Below, piece after piece: positions 17,574 through 25,659 of a stretch of DNA of 64,000 bases; positions within the stretch are counted from its first letter, which is position 1; each line of letters begins with the position of its first letter. Source of the stretch: Anatilimnocola aggregata (GTDB lineage Bacteria; Planctomycetota; Planctomycetia; Pirellulales; Pirellulaceae); contig NZ_CP036274.1 in NCBI RefSeq assembly GCF_007747655.1, forward strand, positions 8,866,001-8,930,000, in the 5' to 3' direction. Both the position numbers and the translations under genes were made by a program. The notes beneath the pieces are model-generated. The model saw nothing but the letters and a program-made list of their open reading frames with translations, had not been told where the DNA came from and searched no databases.

Positions 17574-17855
17574 GTGGGAAAGAAGAAAGCAGCCAAGAAG
17601 CCAGATGTGATGGACGACCGCGTGCCACGCAAAGAGCCCTACACCAGCGCCCGGATGACGGGTGTGCTGGAACGGATTCGCGAACAGGCGACCCGCATGT
17701 CGGCGCTGGCGCGTTCGCTGGACGATGCCAAGATTGATTCGATCGTCGTCGATGGTCACGCGATGTTGATTCGCGGGCTCAACCAGATCGAAAACTTCCT
17801 CGATAATGCCTCGCGCGCCGTACGCGAAGCGAAGAGCTCGCGCGAGACTCTCTAG
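17574..17855 (+). CDS. Small basic protein, unknown
   Basis: 93 residues from GTG 17574, chosen because AGGAGG ends 7 bases upstream; the frame also opens at 17544. It starts with a lysine-rich tail (VGKKKAAKKPDV), then a helical body (RMTGVLERIREQATRMSALA, then GHAMLIRGLNQIENFLDNAS). It has no signal peptide. It is read away from the terminase cassette and shares the divergent gap with it. I do not recognise it; a DNA-binding or virion-associated role would fit the basic tail but is speculation. Confidence 0.6.
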   Translation: MGKKKAAKKPDVMDDRVPRKEPYTSARMTGVLERIREQATRMSALARSLDDAKIDSIVVDGHAMLIRGLNQIENFLDNASRAVREAKSSRETL

Positions 17856-17990
17856 GTTTCCCGTCGCGCGAACTAGCAGCCGGCCACCAACGGGCCCACA
17901 GCAAACAATCGAGAACGACGTGTGTCATGTCCATGTCCGGAGTCAAACGCTCGGCATGGACATGCTCACGCGAGGCAGCGAAGGCGAGGC

Positions 17991-18896
17991 TTACGTGCTC
18001 GCGGCTTCTAGCCGCTGGAGTGCTTCTTCTGCCCAGGGGCTATCGGGGGCAAGTTCGACAAACCGCTGCCAGTGCGTTTCGGCCTGAGAACCATCGCCCG
18101 TTTCATCCAGCAGGCGTGCCAGATGGTAGTGGGCGTCGGCATAACCCGGGTGATGCATGATCGCCCCTTCGAGCGCCGCGACCGCCAGTTCTCGCTGACC
18201 CAGTTCGGCCAGCACACAGCCCAGATTTGCGCGAGCCTCGACAAAGTCCTCGTCCAGCTCGATCGCCACATAATAGCGCTCGCGCGCGGCGGGCAAATCG
18301 CCCTGGCGATAGAGCATCTCGGCCAATTGAAACGACCATTCTGCTGAGGGACCATTGGCAGCGAGCGCGGCGCGCAACATTTCCATCGCGCCGACCAGGT
18401 CCCCCTCTTCGTCGAGTTCTAACGACCAGGCCAAGAGCGCCGACGCGGGAGTCGAGTTTGCATTGCCGGCTGCTAAAAACTGCGCTGGCGAAAGGATTGT
18501 CTGCGGCGCTTCGTCGTCGGCTCGATCCGACTCGAATTCGAACCGCTTCTGGCCGCTCGGTTCAATCAGGTCGGCATCGCGGCGGAGCAAAATCTTACGC
18601 CCATCCAGCACAATTCCCAGTTCGGCAATCGGGCGCGATACATTGGGAGCCGCGCGCTCGAGCCCTGCTAGTTGTTCTTGAATCTGCCGGGGCGATGCGC
18701 CGGCGCGATGCAGTTGAGCCAGTTGCCGGGCGACGGCCACTTCGGCAAATTCGAAATACGAAACGCGATGCTGCTGCTCGCTGGCTCGCAACCAACCGCG
18801 GCGATGCCAATTGCGCACACGCCAAACATCGACGCTGGCCAATTCGGCGAGCATGGCAGAGGTGTAAAGTCGGCAAGTGATATCGGGCGCACTCAT
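17991..18896 (-). CDS. MerR-type HTH protein with TPR repeats
   Basis: 301 residues from ATG 18896. The N-terminal winged HTH of the MerR type reads VDVWRVRNWHRRGWLRASEQ, then HRVSYFEFAEVAVARQLAQL. The C-terminal half has three TPR units (residues about 190-295): AEWSFQLAEMLYRQGDLPAA, then ARANLGCVLAELGQRELAVA, then AHYHLARLLDETGDGSQAE. MerR proteins bind and bend promoter DNA; TPRs bind protein partners. The gene is 28 bases from the DacB-like gene on the same strand. It lies between the two arms of the phage module but looks like a host gene. Confidence 0.75.
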   Translation of the reverse strand: MSAPDITCRLYTSAMLAELASVDVWRVRNWHRRGWLRASEQQHRVSYFEFAEVAVARQLAQLHRAGASPRQIQEQLAGLERAAPNVSRPIAELGIVLDGRKILLRRDADLIEPSGQKRFEFESDRADDEAPQTILSPAQFLAAGNANSTPASALLAWSLELDEEGDLVGAMEMLRAALAANGPSAEWSFQLAEMLYRQGDLPAARERYYVAIELDEDFVEARANLGCVLAELGQRELAVAALEGAIMHHPGYADAHYHLARLLDETGDGSQAETHWQRFVELAPDSPWAEEALQRLEAAST

Positions 18897-18924
18897 TGCA
18901 AACAGGCCTGCTCCAAAAAACGAT

Positions 18925-20496
18925 CTACTTGGCTCGGTGCACCATTTCACAAATGCGACCGAGATCGCTACCGATCCGCTTCGAGTCGACTCCCTCGCGC
19001 GAGTGAACGCCATTCACAAAGGCAGCAAACACCACGCGCTGGCCGCTTGCGGTGGTCAAGTAGCCGGCGAGTGCTTTACTGGCGATCAGCCCACGGTCGT
19101 TAAGTACGTTCTCCCACACAAGTGTGCCAGTCTTAGCGTGAACCTTGCCACGCACCACACTATCGGGCTTCACCGTTTTCGCCAACGTCCCATCGACACC
19201 CATGATCGGCAGCGCTCGTTCCAAGACCGCGAAATCGGCGCGAGTCGACAAGTATTGCAGCAATTGCACGGTGGCGTGAGGGGTGACGTAGTCGGCTCGC
19301 GCTCCCCCCGCACCACCGCCGAAAGAGATTGAATCTGCATCGAGTCCGGCGCGCAGCAAAAACTCTCGCTGCAATTGCATACCCTGAGCGAGAGTTCGCT
19401 TGCCTTTACTGGCGGCCAGCAGCAGCGGTAGCTCGCTGGCATGCAGATTGTGACTGACTTTCAAGATCAGTTTTGCGTTCTCGGCAAACGGCAACGAAAC
19501 AAGCTCCGCAACTTGTTGGTGCTCGGCATAGCTGCTGGCTGTGGGAAGCGAGCAGGCGGGGTGCTTGAGCGCCGGCTTGCTGGCGACTGTGACACCCGCC
19601 CGTTCGAGCGCTTCGATAAACAGCGAACGAGCCCAGCCCGCCGCTTCGGTCACTTCGTGGATCTTCACCAGCGGTGCCTTATCGGCTGGGACCTTGCCAG
19701 TCACCGTAATCAGTCCATCTGCCTGTTCACGCACAAAGGTTTCCAACTTGCCTCCCGCCGCAATCGTTTCCACCCGCGCTTCGACGCGCACCACACTGCA
19801 CTGTGGTCGCCACGTAATTTCGGCCGGCTTGCCCACTTCGCCCGGCTTAAGAATCAGGTCGATCACGTTATCGTTGATCACGATGGGCGAAACTTGCTTC
19901 GGCCCGCTGCCGGAAGCTTCGGCAATCTCGAACAGGCGGTCATCGACAAAGACATCTCCTTCGACGTGCTTTACTCCGGCCGCGGAGACCTGCCGCGCAA
20001 GGTCATTCAATCCGTTGAGCGGATCCTGGGGAGTGATGCCGGCATCGCCACTCCAATTCGCGTAGGTGTGATCGGAATCTGTGAAGGCAATTTCGCCTTT
20101 GTCGTTCGTCCGACCACCCAGAGTCGGATCGCCGCTGGCACGGAGAATGAGATCCCCTTTTAACTTGCCGTCGGCACCGAGTTCTCCCCGCGCGAAGACG
20201 GGCGTGCGAAAGCGGTAATCGGCTCCTAAGCCATCGAGGGCAGCAGCTACCGAATAGAGCTTGGTTGCAGACGCTGGAGCGAAGAGTTTGTGGCGATTGT
20301 GTTCGAAAACCACTTCGCCCGATTTCAGCTCAACAAACAGCAGGCCCCAATGCGAATGGCGATACGGAGCTTCGTCCAGAACGGCGGCTAGTTGCTTGTC
20401 GAGCGGTTCTTCTGCCCGTAATGGCAGCCCGCCAATGAACAAGAAGCAGCACGCCGCAAGTGAAATGACAGAGCCGGCAATGAAGGGCAAGCGCAT
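18925..20496 (-). CDS. dacB: D-alanyl-D-alanine carboxypeptidase/endopeptidase (PBP4 type)
   Basis: 523 residues from ATG 20496. The signal peptide is GSVISLAACCFLFIGGLPLR. PBP4-type motifs are present: SxxK as S76ATK79 (FAPASATKLY), SxN as SHN in LILKVSHNLHASELP, and KTG in VHAKTGTLVWENVLN. GDLILRASGDPTLGG and GDVFVDDRLF are typical of this family, and FVNGVHSREGVD is near the end. It trims peptidoglycan peptides in the periplasm. Planctomycete walls contain peptidoglycan, so a housekeeping role is sensible. It sits inside the phage module region, which makes a lysis role conceivable but less likely. Confidence 0.88.
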   Translation of the reverse strand: MRLPFIAGSVISLAACCFLFIGGLPLRAEEPLDKQLAAVLDEAPYRHSHWGLLFVELKSGEVVFEHNRHKLFAPASATKLYSVAAALDGLGADYRFRTPVFARGELGADGKLKGDLILRASGDPTLGGRTNDKGEIAFTDSDHTYANWSGDAGITPQDPLNGLNDLARQVSAAGVKHVEGDVFVDDRLFEIAEASGSGPKQVSPIVINDNVIDLILKPGEVGKPAEITWRPQCSVVRVEARVETIAAGGKLETFVREQADGLITVTGKVPADKAPLVKIHEVTEAAGWARSLFIEALERAGVTVASKPALKHPACSLPTASSYAEHQQVAELVSLPFAENAKLILKVSHNLHASELPLLLAASKGKRTLAQGMQLQREFLLRAGLDADSISFGGGAGGARADYVTPHATVQLLQYLSTRADFAVLERALPIMGVDGTLAKTVKPDSVVRGKVHAKTGTLVWENVLNDRGLIASKALAGYLTTASGQRVVFAAFVNGVHSREGVDSKRIGSDLGRICEMVHRAK

Positions 20497-20680
20497 GGCG
20501 GTCGTTCGTGAAGGAATGCAGAAATAAGTTGCAGCTAAGCCGCCTACCTGGCTGCGCACCATTCTAAGTTCTGCCAACGGCGGGAGCGAGTGGCGAAAAA
20601 CTTTGCCGTCGCAAACACTGGCGGCGACGGCGGTTACTTCGCCGATGATAAGCAAGTCGTAAAAATAACTTAATCAACTA

Positions 20681-20708
20681 TTGACACATAGTCACCAACT
20701 CCTAAAGA
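20681..20708 (+). promoter_or_regulatory. Weak promoter candidate for the capsid operon
   Basis: TTGACA at 20681-20686 and TAAAGA at 20703-20708 are separated by 16 bases, in the divergent gap between the DacB-like gene (start 20496) and the first plus-strand head gene (start 20793). The match to a sigma-70 promoter is good at -35 and poor at -10. Confidence 0.25.
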
Positions 20709-20792
20709 TTCGTTCATCACTTCGCCAGTCAGTCCGCAGCGGGCTGCTGAGTTAAAGAAGTTGCCAAGCGTCTCTTTTGAGGAGTTTTAGGT

Positions 20793-21251
20793 ATGTCCGA
20801 GTCATCTCAGCTCGCGGTCGAGCTGCCGGAAAGTAAGCCAGCCGCTGTGCAGGCAGAAGTTCCGCCGGAGGCTACTGAAGTGGCGCAGGTTGCCGCTGAA
20901 GATCCAACGGTCGAACCAGCGCCCCCGCAGCAGTCAGCTGCACTGGCGGCCGTGCAAGCCGCACACGATCTGCCTCCAGGCGTTCGTCAGCGATTCACAA
21001 CGCTGGTCGAGCAATCAGCCAATCTCAGTCAGGATGGCGAGCCATTATTGCCCGCGCACCAGGTTCTCGAACTGCTGGCCCAAGGCTTACCGCCGGTGTT
21101 GCGGCGCGAGTCGACATCAACCGTCAGTCGGCCGGATCATCCTGCCGGCGATGCGTTCTTCCAACTGCAGAGTGACGAGTTCTCCGATCAACAAGCAGAA
21201 CAGATTGCTCGAACCCAACTGCAACGGGCCGGGCTGCTGCGAAAGTCTTAG
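20793..21251 (+). CDS. Putative scaffold-like phage protein
   Basis: 152 residues. GAGGAG lies 10 bases before the ATG. The first 50 residues are Pro/Glu/Ala-rich and acidic (VEPAPPQQ region); the rest is helical (LPPGVRQRFTTLVEQSANLS, then DEFSDQQAEQIARTQLQRAG). It is the first gene of the plus-strand head operon, directly before the decoration and capsid genes. Small acidic proteins in this place are often scaffolds or proteases, but I see no protease motif and no family match. Assigned by position only. Confidence 0.5.
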   Translation: MSESSQLAVELPESKPAAVQAEVPPEATEVAQVAAEDPTVEPAPPQQSAALAAVQAAHDLPPGVRQRFTTLVEQSANLSQDGEPLLPAHQVLELLAQGLPPVLRRESTSTVSRPDHPAGDAFFQLQSDEFSDQQAEQIARTQLQRAGLLRKS

Positions 21252-21323
21252 GGCCGGTCACGAGCGATTGGAACAGTTTCCCCCAGTCCGTTTTTTCGTT
21301 TCATTCTTCAGAGGAGTTTTGCA

Positions 21324-22100
21324 ATGTCCCAGTTCACCACCGGAAATGTGCCCGGTTTCGAAGCCGCGGTTGAATCCGAACAATCTCAAATCACCTGGTC
21401 GGGCCGCCACGGCCAAGACCTGGTCGTTACCCAGCGGGTAATGATCGACGCCGAGGTAGAGGATAGTGCCAACACACCCGTGACCACCTTGCGGGCTGGA
21501 GTGGTGCTGGCCCGGCGCGATAGCGACGGAAAGGGAGTGCTGTACGATCCAGACGGCAATGATGGCTCGCAGATTGCGATCGGAATCCTGGAGCAGCATC
21601 AAGACATGCTGGTGAAGGGTGTGCCCACCGATCGCTTCACGCAGATGATCGTGCATGGCCTGGTGCGCGAGGGCCAGCTGAAAGATCTGGATGCGCGAGC
21701 CCGTCAGCAATTGGCCCCGCGCGTGCAATTCGATCGCCAGCCAATTTCTTCCGCACCCATGCTGAGTCCGCGCGGCGTGTATCGCAAGAACACGAGTTAC
21801 TCACTCACGGCAGCCGATAGCGGACTGCTGTTTCTGGCCAGTGCGGCAGCCACGTTCACCTTGCCGACGAAGGCGAACGGACTGCAGTTTCGCATTGCGC
21901 AAACAGCCGACAACGACCTGATCATCAGCGGCAGCGGCGACCTGATCCACAAAGGGAATGCGTCCGCCAGCTCCGTGACCTTCTCCACTTCGAGTCAAAA
22001 GATCGGCAGCCAGGTGCTGATCGAATGCCTCTACACCGCTCCCGGCACTCTGAAGTGGTTGGTGACCAACCTTGGCGGCACAACGGCCACGGTGGCCTAA
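21324..22100 (+). CDS. Head decoration protein (lambda D-like) with C-terminal beta domain
   Basis: 258 residues; GAGGAG lies before ATG 21324. The first 130 residues resemble the bacteriophage lambda head decoration protein D family: VTTLRAGVVLARRDSDGKGV, then YDPDGNDGSQIAIGILEQHQ, then DMLVKG. The next 110 residues are beta-rich and Ser/Thr-rich (SYSLTAADSGLLFLASAAAT, then FRIAQTADNDLIISGSGDLI), a pattern of capsid fibres or receptor-like domains in phages. Decoration proteins cement the expanded head. It precedes the capsid gene by 79 bases. Confidence 0.75.
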   Translation: MSQFTTGNVPGFEAAVESEQSQITWSGRHGQDLVVTQRVMIDAEVEDSANTPVTTLRAGVVLARRDSDGKGVLYDPDGNDGSQIAIGILEQHQDMLVKGVPTDRFTQMIVHGLVREGQLKDLDARARQQLAPRVQFDRQPISSAPMLSPRGVYRKNTSYSLTAADSGLLFLASAAATFTLPTKANGLQFRIAQTADNDLIISGSGDLIHKGNASASSVTFSTSSQKIGSQVLIECLYTAPGTLKWLVTNLGGTTATVA

Positions 22101-22179
22101 GTCGTTGAGCGTTTGAATTTCACAGTTTGTTTTTTGGTGTTTTGTTTTCTGTCCTTTGCAATCTCTAGGAGTTTCCATC

Positions 22180-23298
22180 ATGGGCCTTTCCGTTTCTCAA
22201 GTCCTCGCGCCGAAGACCATCGTCAAAGCCGTCAATCAACTCAATTTACCGGGTACAACCCTGCAACGGCTGTTCGGCTGGCACTTTGGCGGCACGAATA
22301 AGGTGCAACAGTCGGGACGCAATTTTGCGTACGACGTGATTCCCAGCACGCGAACTGTCGCCACGGGGCGAAATCCTGGCCAGGCCTCCAGTTCGCAACA
22401 GCCGCAGAGTGTTCGCGCGGTCACCGGCACGTTTCCACGAGCTGCCGAGTCGATCTCGCTGCTCGACGAAGATTTGCTCAATCGTCGCGCCATCGGAGGA
22501 CCGAGCGATGAACTCGATGTCCGGGGCGAGACCTTCGTTACCCGGCAGGAAGCATTCTTGTCGCAGCGTTTTGCCAATCTCATCGAGTTTCAAACCGCGG
22601 CCATGCTGCGGGGAAGTTACTCGTATCAGGAAGATGGCGATGATCTGCGTCATGGCTTCGCTGGTGGGCTGGCCGATGTCCCGTTTCAGATTCCGGCCGG
22701 CAACCTGGATCAGCTCAACATGTTAGGTGGAGGGAATATTCTCAACGCTGACTGGGCGACCAGCAGCACCGATATTCCCAAGCATTTGCACCAGATCAAT
22801 GCCGCAATGGTGCAACTGACGGGACTGGGGCTCGCGCACGTCGTACTCACCAGCGTGGGCTGGCAGTACATCGTGAACAACGCGAAGGTTCAGGCCCAAG
22901 GTGGCTCGGCTAACGTGGTCTTCGAATCGCTCGAGCGCGTGGGCGCGGGCGAGTTCTCGGCCATCCTGCGGGCAATTCCCTGGGTCACGTTTCACGTGAT
23001 CGATTACGGCTTGGACGTTTGGAACGGTTCGAGCGAAGTGTTCAGCAAGCTGATCGATGATACGCATGCGGCGTTCTTTCCCGATCCTTCGCGCCGCTGG
23101 ACGCAGTTTCTCGAAGGTTCGGAAATTGTGACCGAAGGTCCCAACGGACCCAAGCATGAGCGGTACGGCTTCTACCCGTTTGCGTTCCCCACGCACGACC
23201 CGAGCGGCTGGCAATTGAGCGCTGTCTACAACGGCATTCCCGCGCTCTACATGCCTGCCGCCGTCGCTTATGGACGCCTCACGGGTGGCTCGTACTAA
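22180..23298 (+). CDS. Major capsid protein (lambda E-like family)
   Basis: 372 residues from ATG 22180 with AGGAG upstream. It begins VSQVLAPKTIVKAVNQLN and includes YDVIPSTRTVATGRNPGQAS, a block of glutamate-rich helices with NLIEFQTAAMLRGSYSYQED, then HVVLTSVGWQYIVNNAKVQA, and a late WTQFLEGSEIVTEGPNGP. This pattern fits the phage capsid E family that forms HK97-fold shells. The length is near that of lambda gpE (about 340). The next gene starts 173 bases on, after a heptamer repeat tract. The frame is intact. Confidence 0.8.
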   Translation: MGLSVSQVLAPKTIVKAVNQLNLPGTTLQRLFGWHFGGTNKVQQSGRNFAYDVIPSTRTVATGRNPGQASSSQQPQSVRAVTGTFPRAAESISLLDEDLLNRRAIGGPSDELDVRGETFVTRQEAFLSQRFANLIEFQTAAMLRGSYSYQEDGDDLRHGFAGGLADVPFQIPAGNLDQLNMLGGGNILNADWATSSTDIPKHLHQINAAMVQLTGLGLAHVVLTSVGWQYIVNNAKVQAQGGSANVVFESLERVGAGEFSAILRAIPWVTFHVIDYGLDVWNGSSEVFSKLIDDTHAAFFPDPSRRWTQFLEGSEIVTEGPNGPKHERYGFYPFAFPTHDPSGWQLSAVYNGIPALYMPAAVAYGRLTGGSY

Positions 23299-23388
23299 GG
23301 GGGCTAGGAACTGGGAGCTAGGGACTGGGGAGGACAACTTCCTTCCCTGGCTCCTTCTTCCGAATCCTGACTCCCGGCCCCTGTTTTT

Positions 23389-23451
23389 CCCCAGTCCCCA
23401 GTCCCCAGTCCCCAGTCCCCAGTCCCCAGTCCCCAGTCCCCAGTCCCCAGT
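23389..23451. repeat. Tandem CCCCAGT heptamer, nine exact copies
   Basis: CCCCAGT repeats nine times without error from 23389 to 23451, followed by a CCCTAGCCCCTAG variant. It fills much of the gap between the capsid gene and the gp36-like gene, and displaces any ribosome site of the latter. Related words (GGGGCTAGGGACTGGGG-like) flank it at 23300-23335 and 23899-23916. The G-rich strand could form G-quadruplexes. Confidence 0.95.
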
Positions 23452-23471
23452 CCCTAGCCCCTAGCAAAACC

Positions 23472-23903
23472 ATGACTACCTACTGCACTGCTGCCGACCT
23501 CGAAGCTGTTTGGGCACCCGATCAAATCCTGGCGAGTGTCGACGATGACGAAAGCGGCACGCTGTCGTCAGCCGAGTCGGCCCACCTTGACCGCGCGATC
23601 GAACGGGCCGCCGGGCGCATGAACGCCTGCCTGGAGCTTCGCTACTCGCTGGCCACCTTAAGCGGCAATGCCTGGTGCCGCGATGCGAATGCTGCCATCG
23701 CCGTTTATCTGCTCGCCATTCGTCGGGGCGAAGCAGCACCAGCCGCGCTCCAAGAACAACACGACGCCTACTTCGCCGAACTGCTCGAAATCGCAGCGGG
23801 ACGACGGAATGTGCCGCAAGCTGTTATCACGCTCGACTCCCGACCGAGCGTGATGAATTTCAATGTCGACTTTACCCAAGCCCGCGCCGTGAAAAGGGGC
23901 TAG
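23472..23903 (+). CDS. Mu gp36-like protein (DUF1320)
   Basis: 143 residues. It starts MTTYCTAADLEAVWAPDQIL and continues with DDDESGTLSSAESAHLDRAI, then ERAAGRMNACLELRYSL and WCRDANAAIAVYLLAIRRGE. This is the layout of DUF1320, the phage Mu gp36 family, found between capsid and tail genes and probably a head-completion or connector protein. No Shine-Dalgarno is seen before ATG 23472, since the heptamer tract lies there. It ends 161 bases before the portal gene. Confidence 0.72.
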   Translation: MTTYCTAADLEAVWAPDQILASVDDDESGTLSSAESAHLDRAIERAAGRMNACLELRYSLATLSGNAWCRDANAAIAVYLLAIRRGEAAPAALQEQHDAYFAELLEIAAGRRNVPQAVITLDSRPSVMNFNVDFTQARAVKRG

Positions 23904-24064
23904 GGACTGGGGGAAATGCGAATGCAAAAGCACAAGCGAGTTTCTTTCCGGCTCCCCTTTTTCCCTACCCCAGAGCTCTGAGGGAGGTAACCAGACGCGC
24001 CAAACCTCCCGTCTCCCGTCTCCCCTAGTTCCTAGCTCCCAACCCCCAACGCCCGAGGACCCCC

Positions 24065-25186
24065 ATGACCATCTTCACCAAACTTCGCGATGCTTTGCTT
24101 CGCCGCACCGCACCCAAGCGCGCGGCAGCTCCTGTGGCGGCAGTGCCAATCACAACGCGGGTCGACGACCTGCCCCCCTTTACTTTGCAAACAGCTGACC
24201 TGATGCGCTACGACCCGCAAGTGCGCATCGCTCTGGGTGCGCGAAATGGACTGCTGATGGCAGCGCAAGTCGATGTCGCGGGACCACAACCCGCCATGAA
24301 TCGTTGGGTGCAACAGCAGTGGGATCGGCTGTGGACGCAATACGCCCACCAACTGTTGAAAGCCAAGCTGTATGGTTTTATGCCGTTCGAAGTGATGTAT
24401 CGCGAGTCGCAGTCGGGCGAGTTTCGCGGCCTGATCGAAGTCGCTGCGCTGAAGGACCGTCACCCGCGCGATTGCCGCTTGCTGATGCGGGGCGACGAAC
24501 CGATTGGTTACGTGATGCGCGAGAAAGAACGCGAGACGGAAGTCTTCGCGCCGCTGGCGTTAAATGCCACGTTCGATTCCGAATGCACCAATCCCTATGG
24601 CTGTGCGCTCCTCGCGCGGGCTTATCCCGCCTGGTACGAAAAGTGGATGGAAGGAGGAGCCAAGCGCACCATTCGACTGCGGATGATTAAAGACGCGTAT
24701 CTGGGGGACATATTTTGGTATCCGCCGGATCGGAAAGTTCAACTTGCCGATGGTCAGGAGATTACCTGGCAAGCGATTGCCCGCGAAGTGGTCGAGGCGC
24801 GACAAGCAGGGGGCGCGATGACACTGCCACTGCTGTACGACCAGGATGGTCGCAAGTTGGTGGACTATACGCCGCCACAAGGTGTCAGCGGTTACACGGC
24901 CATTTTTCACTGGAAGAAAGATCTCGACTTGGAGATCTGGAAAGCGCTCGAAGTGCCTCCCGAGATTATTCAGGCCTCGACGAGCGGCAGCGGATTCTCA
25001 GGCCGCTGGATTCCGTTCGTGGTTGCTCTGAGTGCTGTTCAGACCGAACTGGCGGAACTGATTCGCTGCCTCGATCGCGACATCCTCCGCCCCATCTCGC
25101 AACTGAATTTCGGCGAGCAGCCGCAGTACGAGATCAAGCCGCGCCCGCTGACAGAGATCTATGCGGAGCGATTTGGTAGGGGCTAG
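24065..25186 (+). CDS. Portal protein (Mu gp29-like, DUF935)
   Basis: 373 residues. GAGGA precedes the ATG. It carries YDPQVRIALGARNGLLMAAQ, then KLYGFMPFEVMYRE, then RHPRDCRLLMRGDEPIGYVM, HWKKDLDLEIWKALEVPPEI and a C-terminal FGEQPQYEIKPRPLTEIYAE. This matches DUF935, the portal family of Mu-like phages. It forms the ring through which DNA enters the head and to which the terminase docks, so its presence with terminase and capsid makes a near-complete packaging set. Its C-terminus is shorter than usual for the family (about 500 in Mu). Confidence 0.75.
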   Translation: MTIFTKLRDALLRRTAPKRAAAPVAAVPITTRVDDLPPFTLQTADLMRYDPQVRIALGARNGLLMAAQVDVAGPQPAMNRWVQQQWDRLWTQYAHQLLKAKLYGFMPFEVMYRESQSGEFRGLIEVAALKDRHPRDCRLLMRGDEPIGYVMREKERETEVFAPLALNATFDSECTNPYGCALLARAYPAWYEKWMEGGAKRTIRLRMIKDAYLGDIFWYPPDRKVQLADGQEITWQAIAREVVEARQAGGAMTLPLLYDQDGRKLVDYTPPQGVSGYTAIFHWKKDLDLEIWKALEVPPEIIQASTSGSGFSGRWIPFVVALSAVQTELAELIRCLDRDILRPISQLNFGEQPQYEIKPRPLTEIYAERFGRG

Positions 25187-25337
25187 GAACGAGGTGCGAA
25201 AGGCCAGAACTAAACAAAAGAAATCGAGGTTTTCGTAAGCCCTTATGCCTTTTGCGGTTCTAGTTTCCAAGGCCGAGCCACTGGCATTTTTTTCGCTAGC
25301 TCGTGACCAGACGTGTCAAACAGATCTGCATACTAAT

Positions 25338-25349
25338 CACCTGTACACT
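25338..25349 (+). promoter_or_regulatory. Candidate operator CACCTGTACACT, copy 2
   Basis: The same 12-mer as at 17430-17441, here 25 bases before the ATG of the last small gene of the phage module, with similar AT-rich flanks (TATTATTCACGATTAG follows). A shared regulator is possible. Confidence 0.35.
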
Positions 25350-25374
25350 ATTATTCACGATTAGGAGTTTGGTC

Positions 25375-25569
25375 ATGTCGCAATTGCCTGCTTTGTATTC
25401 TGTGGTGTTGCTGCCGAGTCGCGAAACGGTAGCTCGGGGGCTCAGTTTGCGCGATGCTTCGGCCTGGATTCGCACGTATAACGAAGTGATGCAAGGCCGA
25501 CCCGCGCAGGCCGTCATTGCCGAAGAAGTGGCAGCGGTTTCGGCAAGGCCGCTGCGGAAAGCTCCGTAA
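25375..25569 (+). CDS. Small protein at right edge of phage module
   Basis: 64 residues from ATG 25375, chosen because TTAGGAGTTT precedes it, as in the other phage genes; the frame opens earlier at 25303. Sequence: MSQLPALYSVVLLPSRETVA, then RGLSLRDASAWIRTYNEVMQ, ending in RPLRKAP. There is no signal or membrane segment. It has the AGGAGTTT ribosome site of the module and the copy-2 operator word upstream. I do not recognise a family. Confidence 0.55.
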   Translation: MSQLPALYSVVLLPSRETVARGLSLRDASAWIRTYNEVMQGRPAQAVIAEEVAAVSARPLRKAP

Positions 25570-25595
25570 AAGATGATCGCACCGGGATAAGAAAT

Positions 25596-25620
25596 GACAG
25601 GCAGGATGCCTGTCCCACGT
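25596..25620. repeat. Short palindrome at right edge of phage module
   Basis: GACAGGC (25596-25602) pairs with GCCTGTC (25608-25614) around AGGAT, and CCCACG follows. The word is closely related to the right arm of the repeat at 13736-13805, so similar elements flank the phage-derived genes. It might also serve as a terminator. Confidence 0.55.
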
Positions 25621-25659
25621 GAGGTCGAGCGCCGAGGGTGCGCTCGCGGAATGTGGAAA

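Noticed and set aside
18925-20496. DacB-like gene as phage lysis enzyme
   Set aside because: It has a full signal peptide and all PBP4-type motifs of a housekeeping carboxypeptidase; phage endolysins rarely look like this.
23389-23451. CRISPR-like array
   Set aside because: The heptamers are directly adjacent without unique spacers.
13598-25620. Phage attachment sites as direct repeats of the tRNA-Leu 3' end
   Set aside because: I found no second copy of the tRNA 3' end near the right edge of the module by eye, and there is no integrase.
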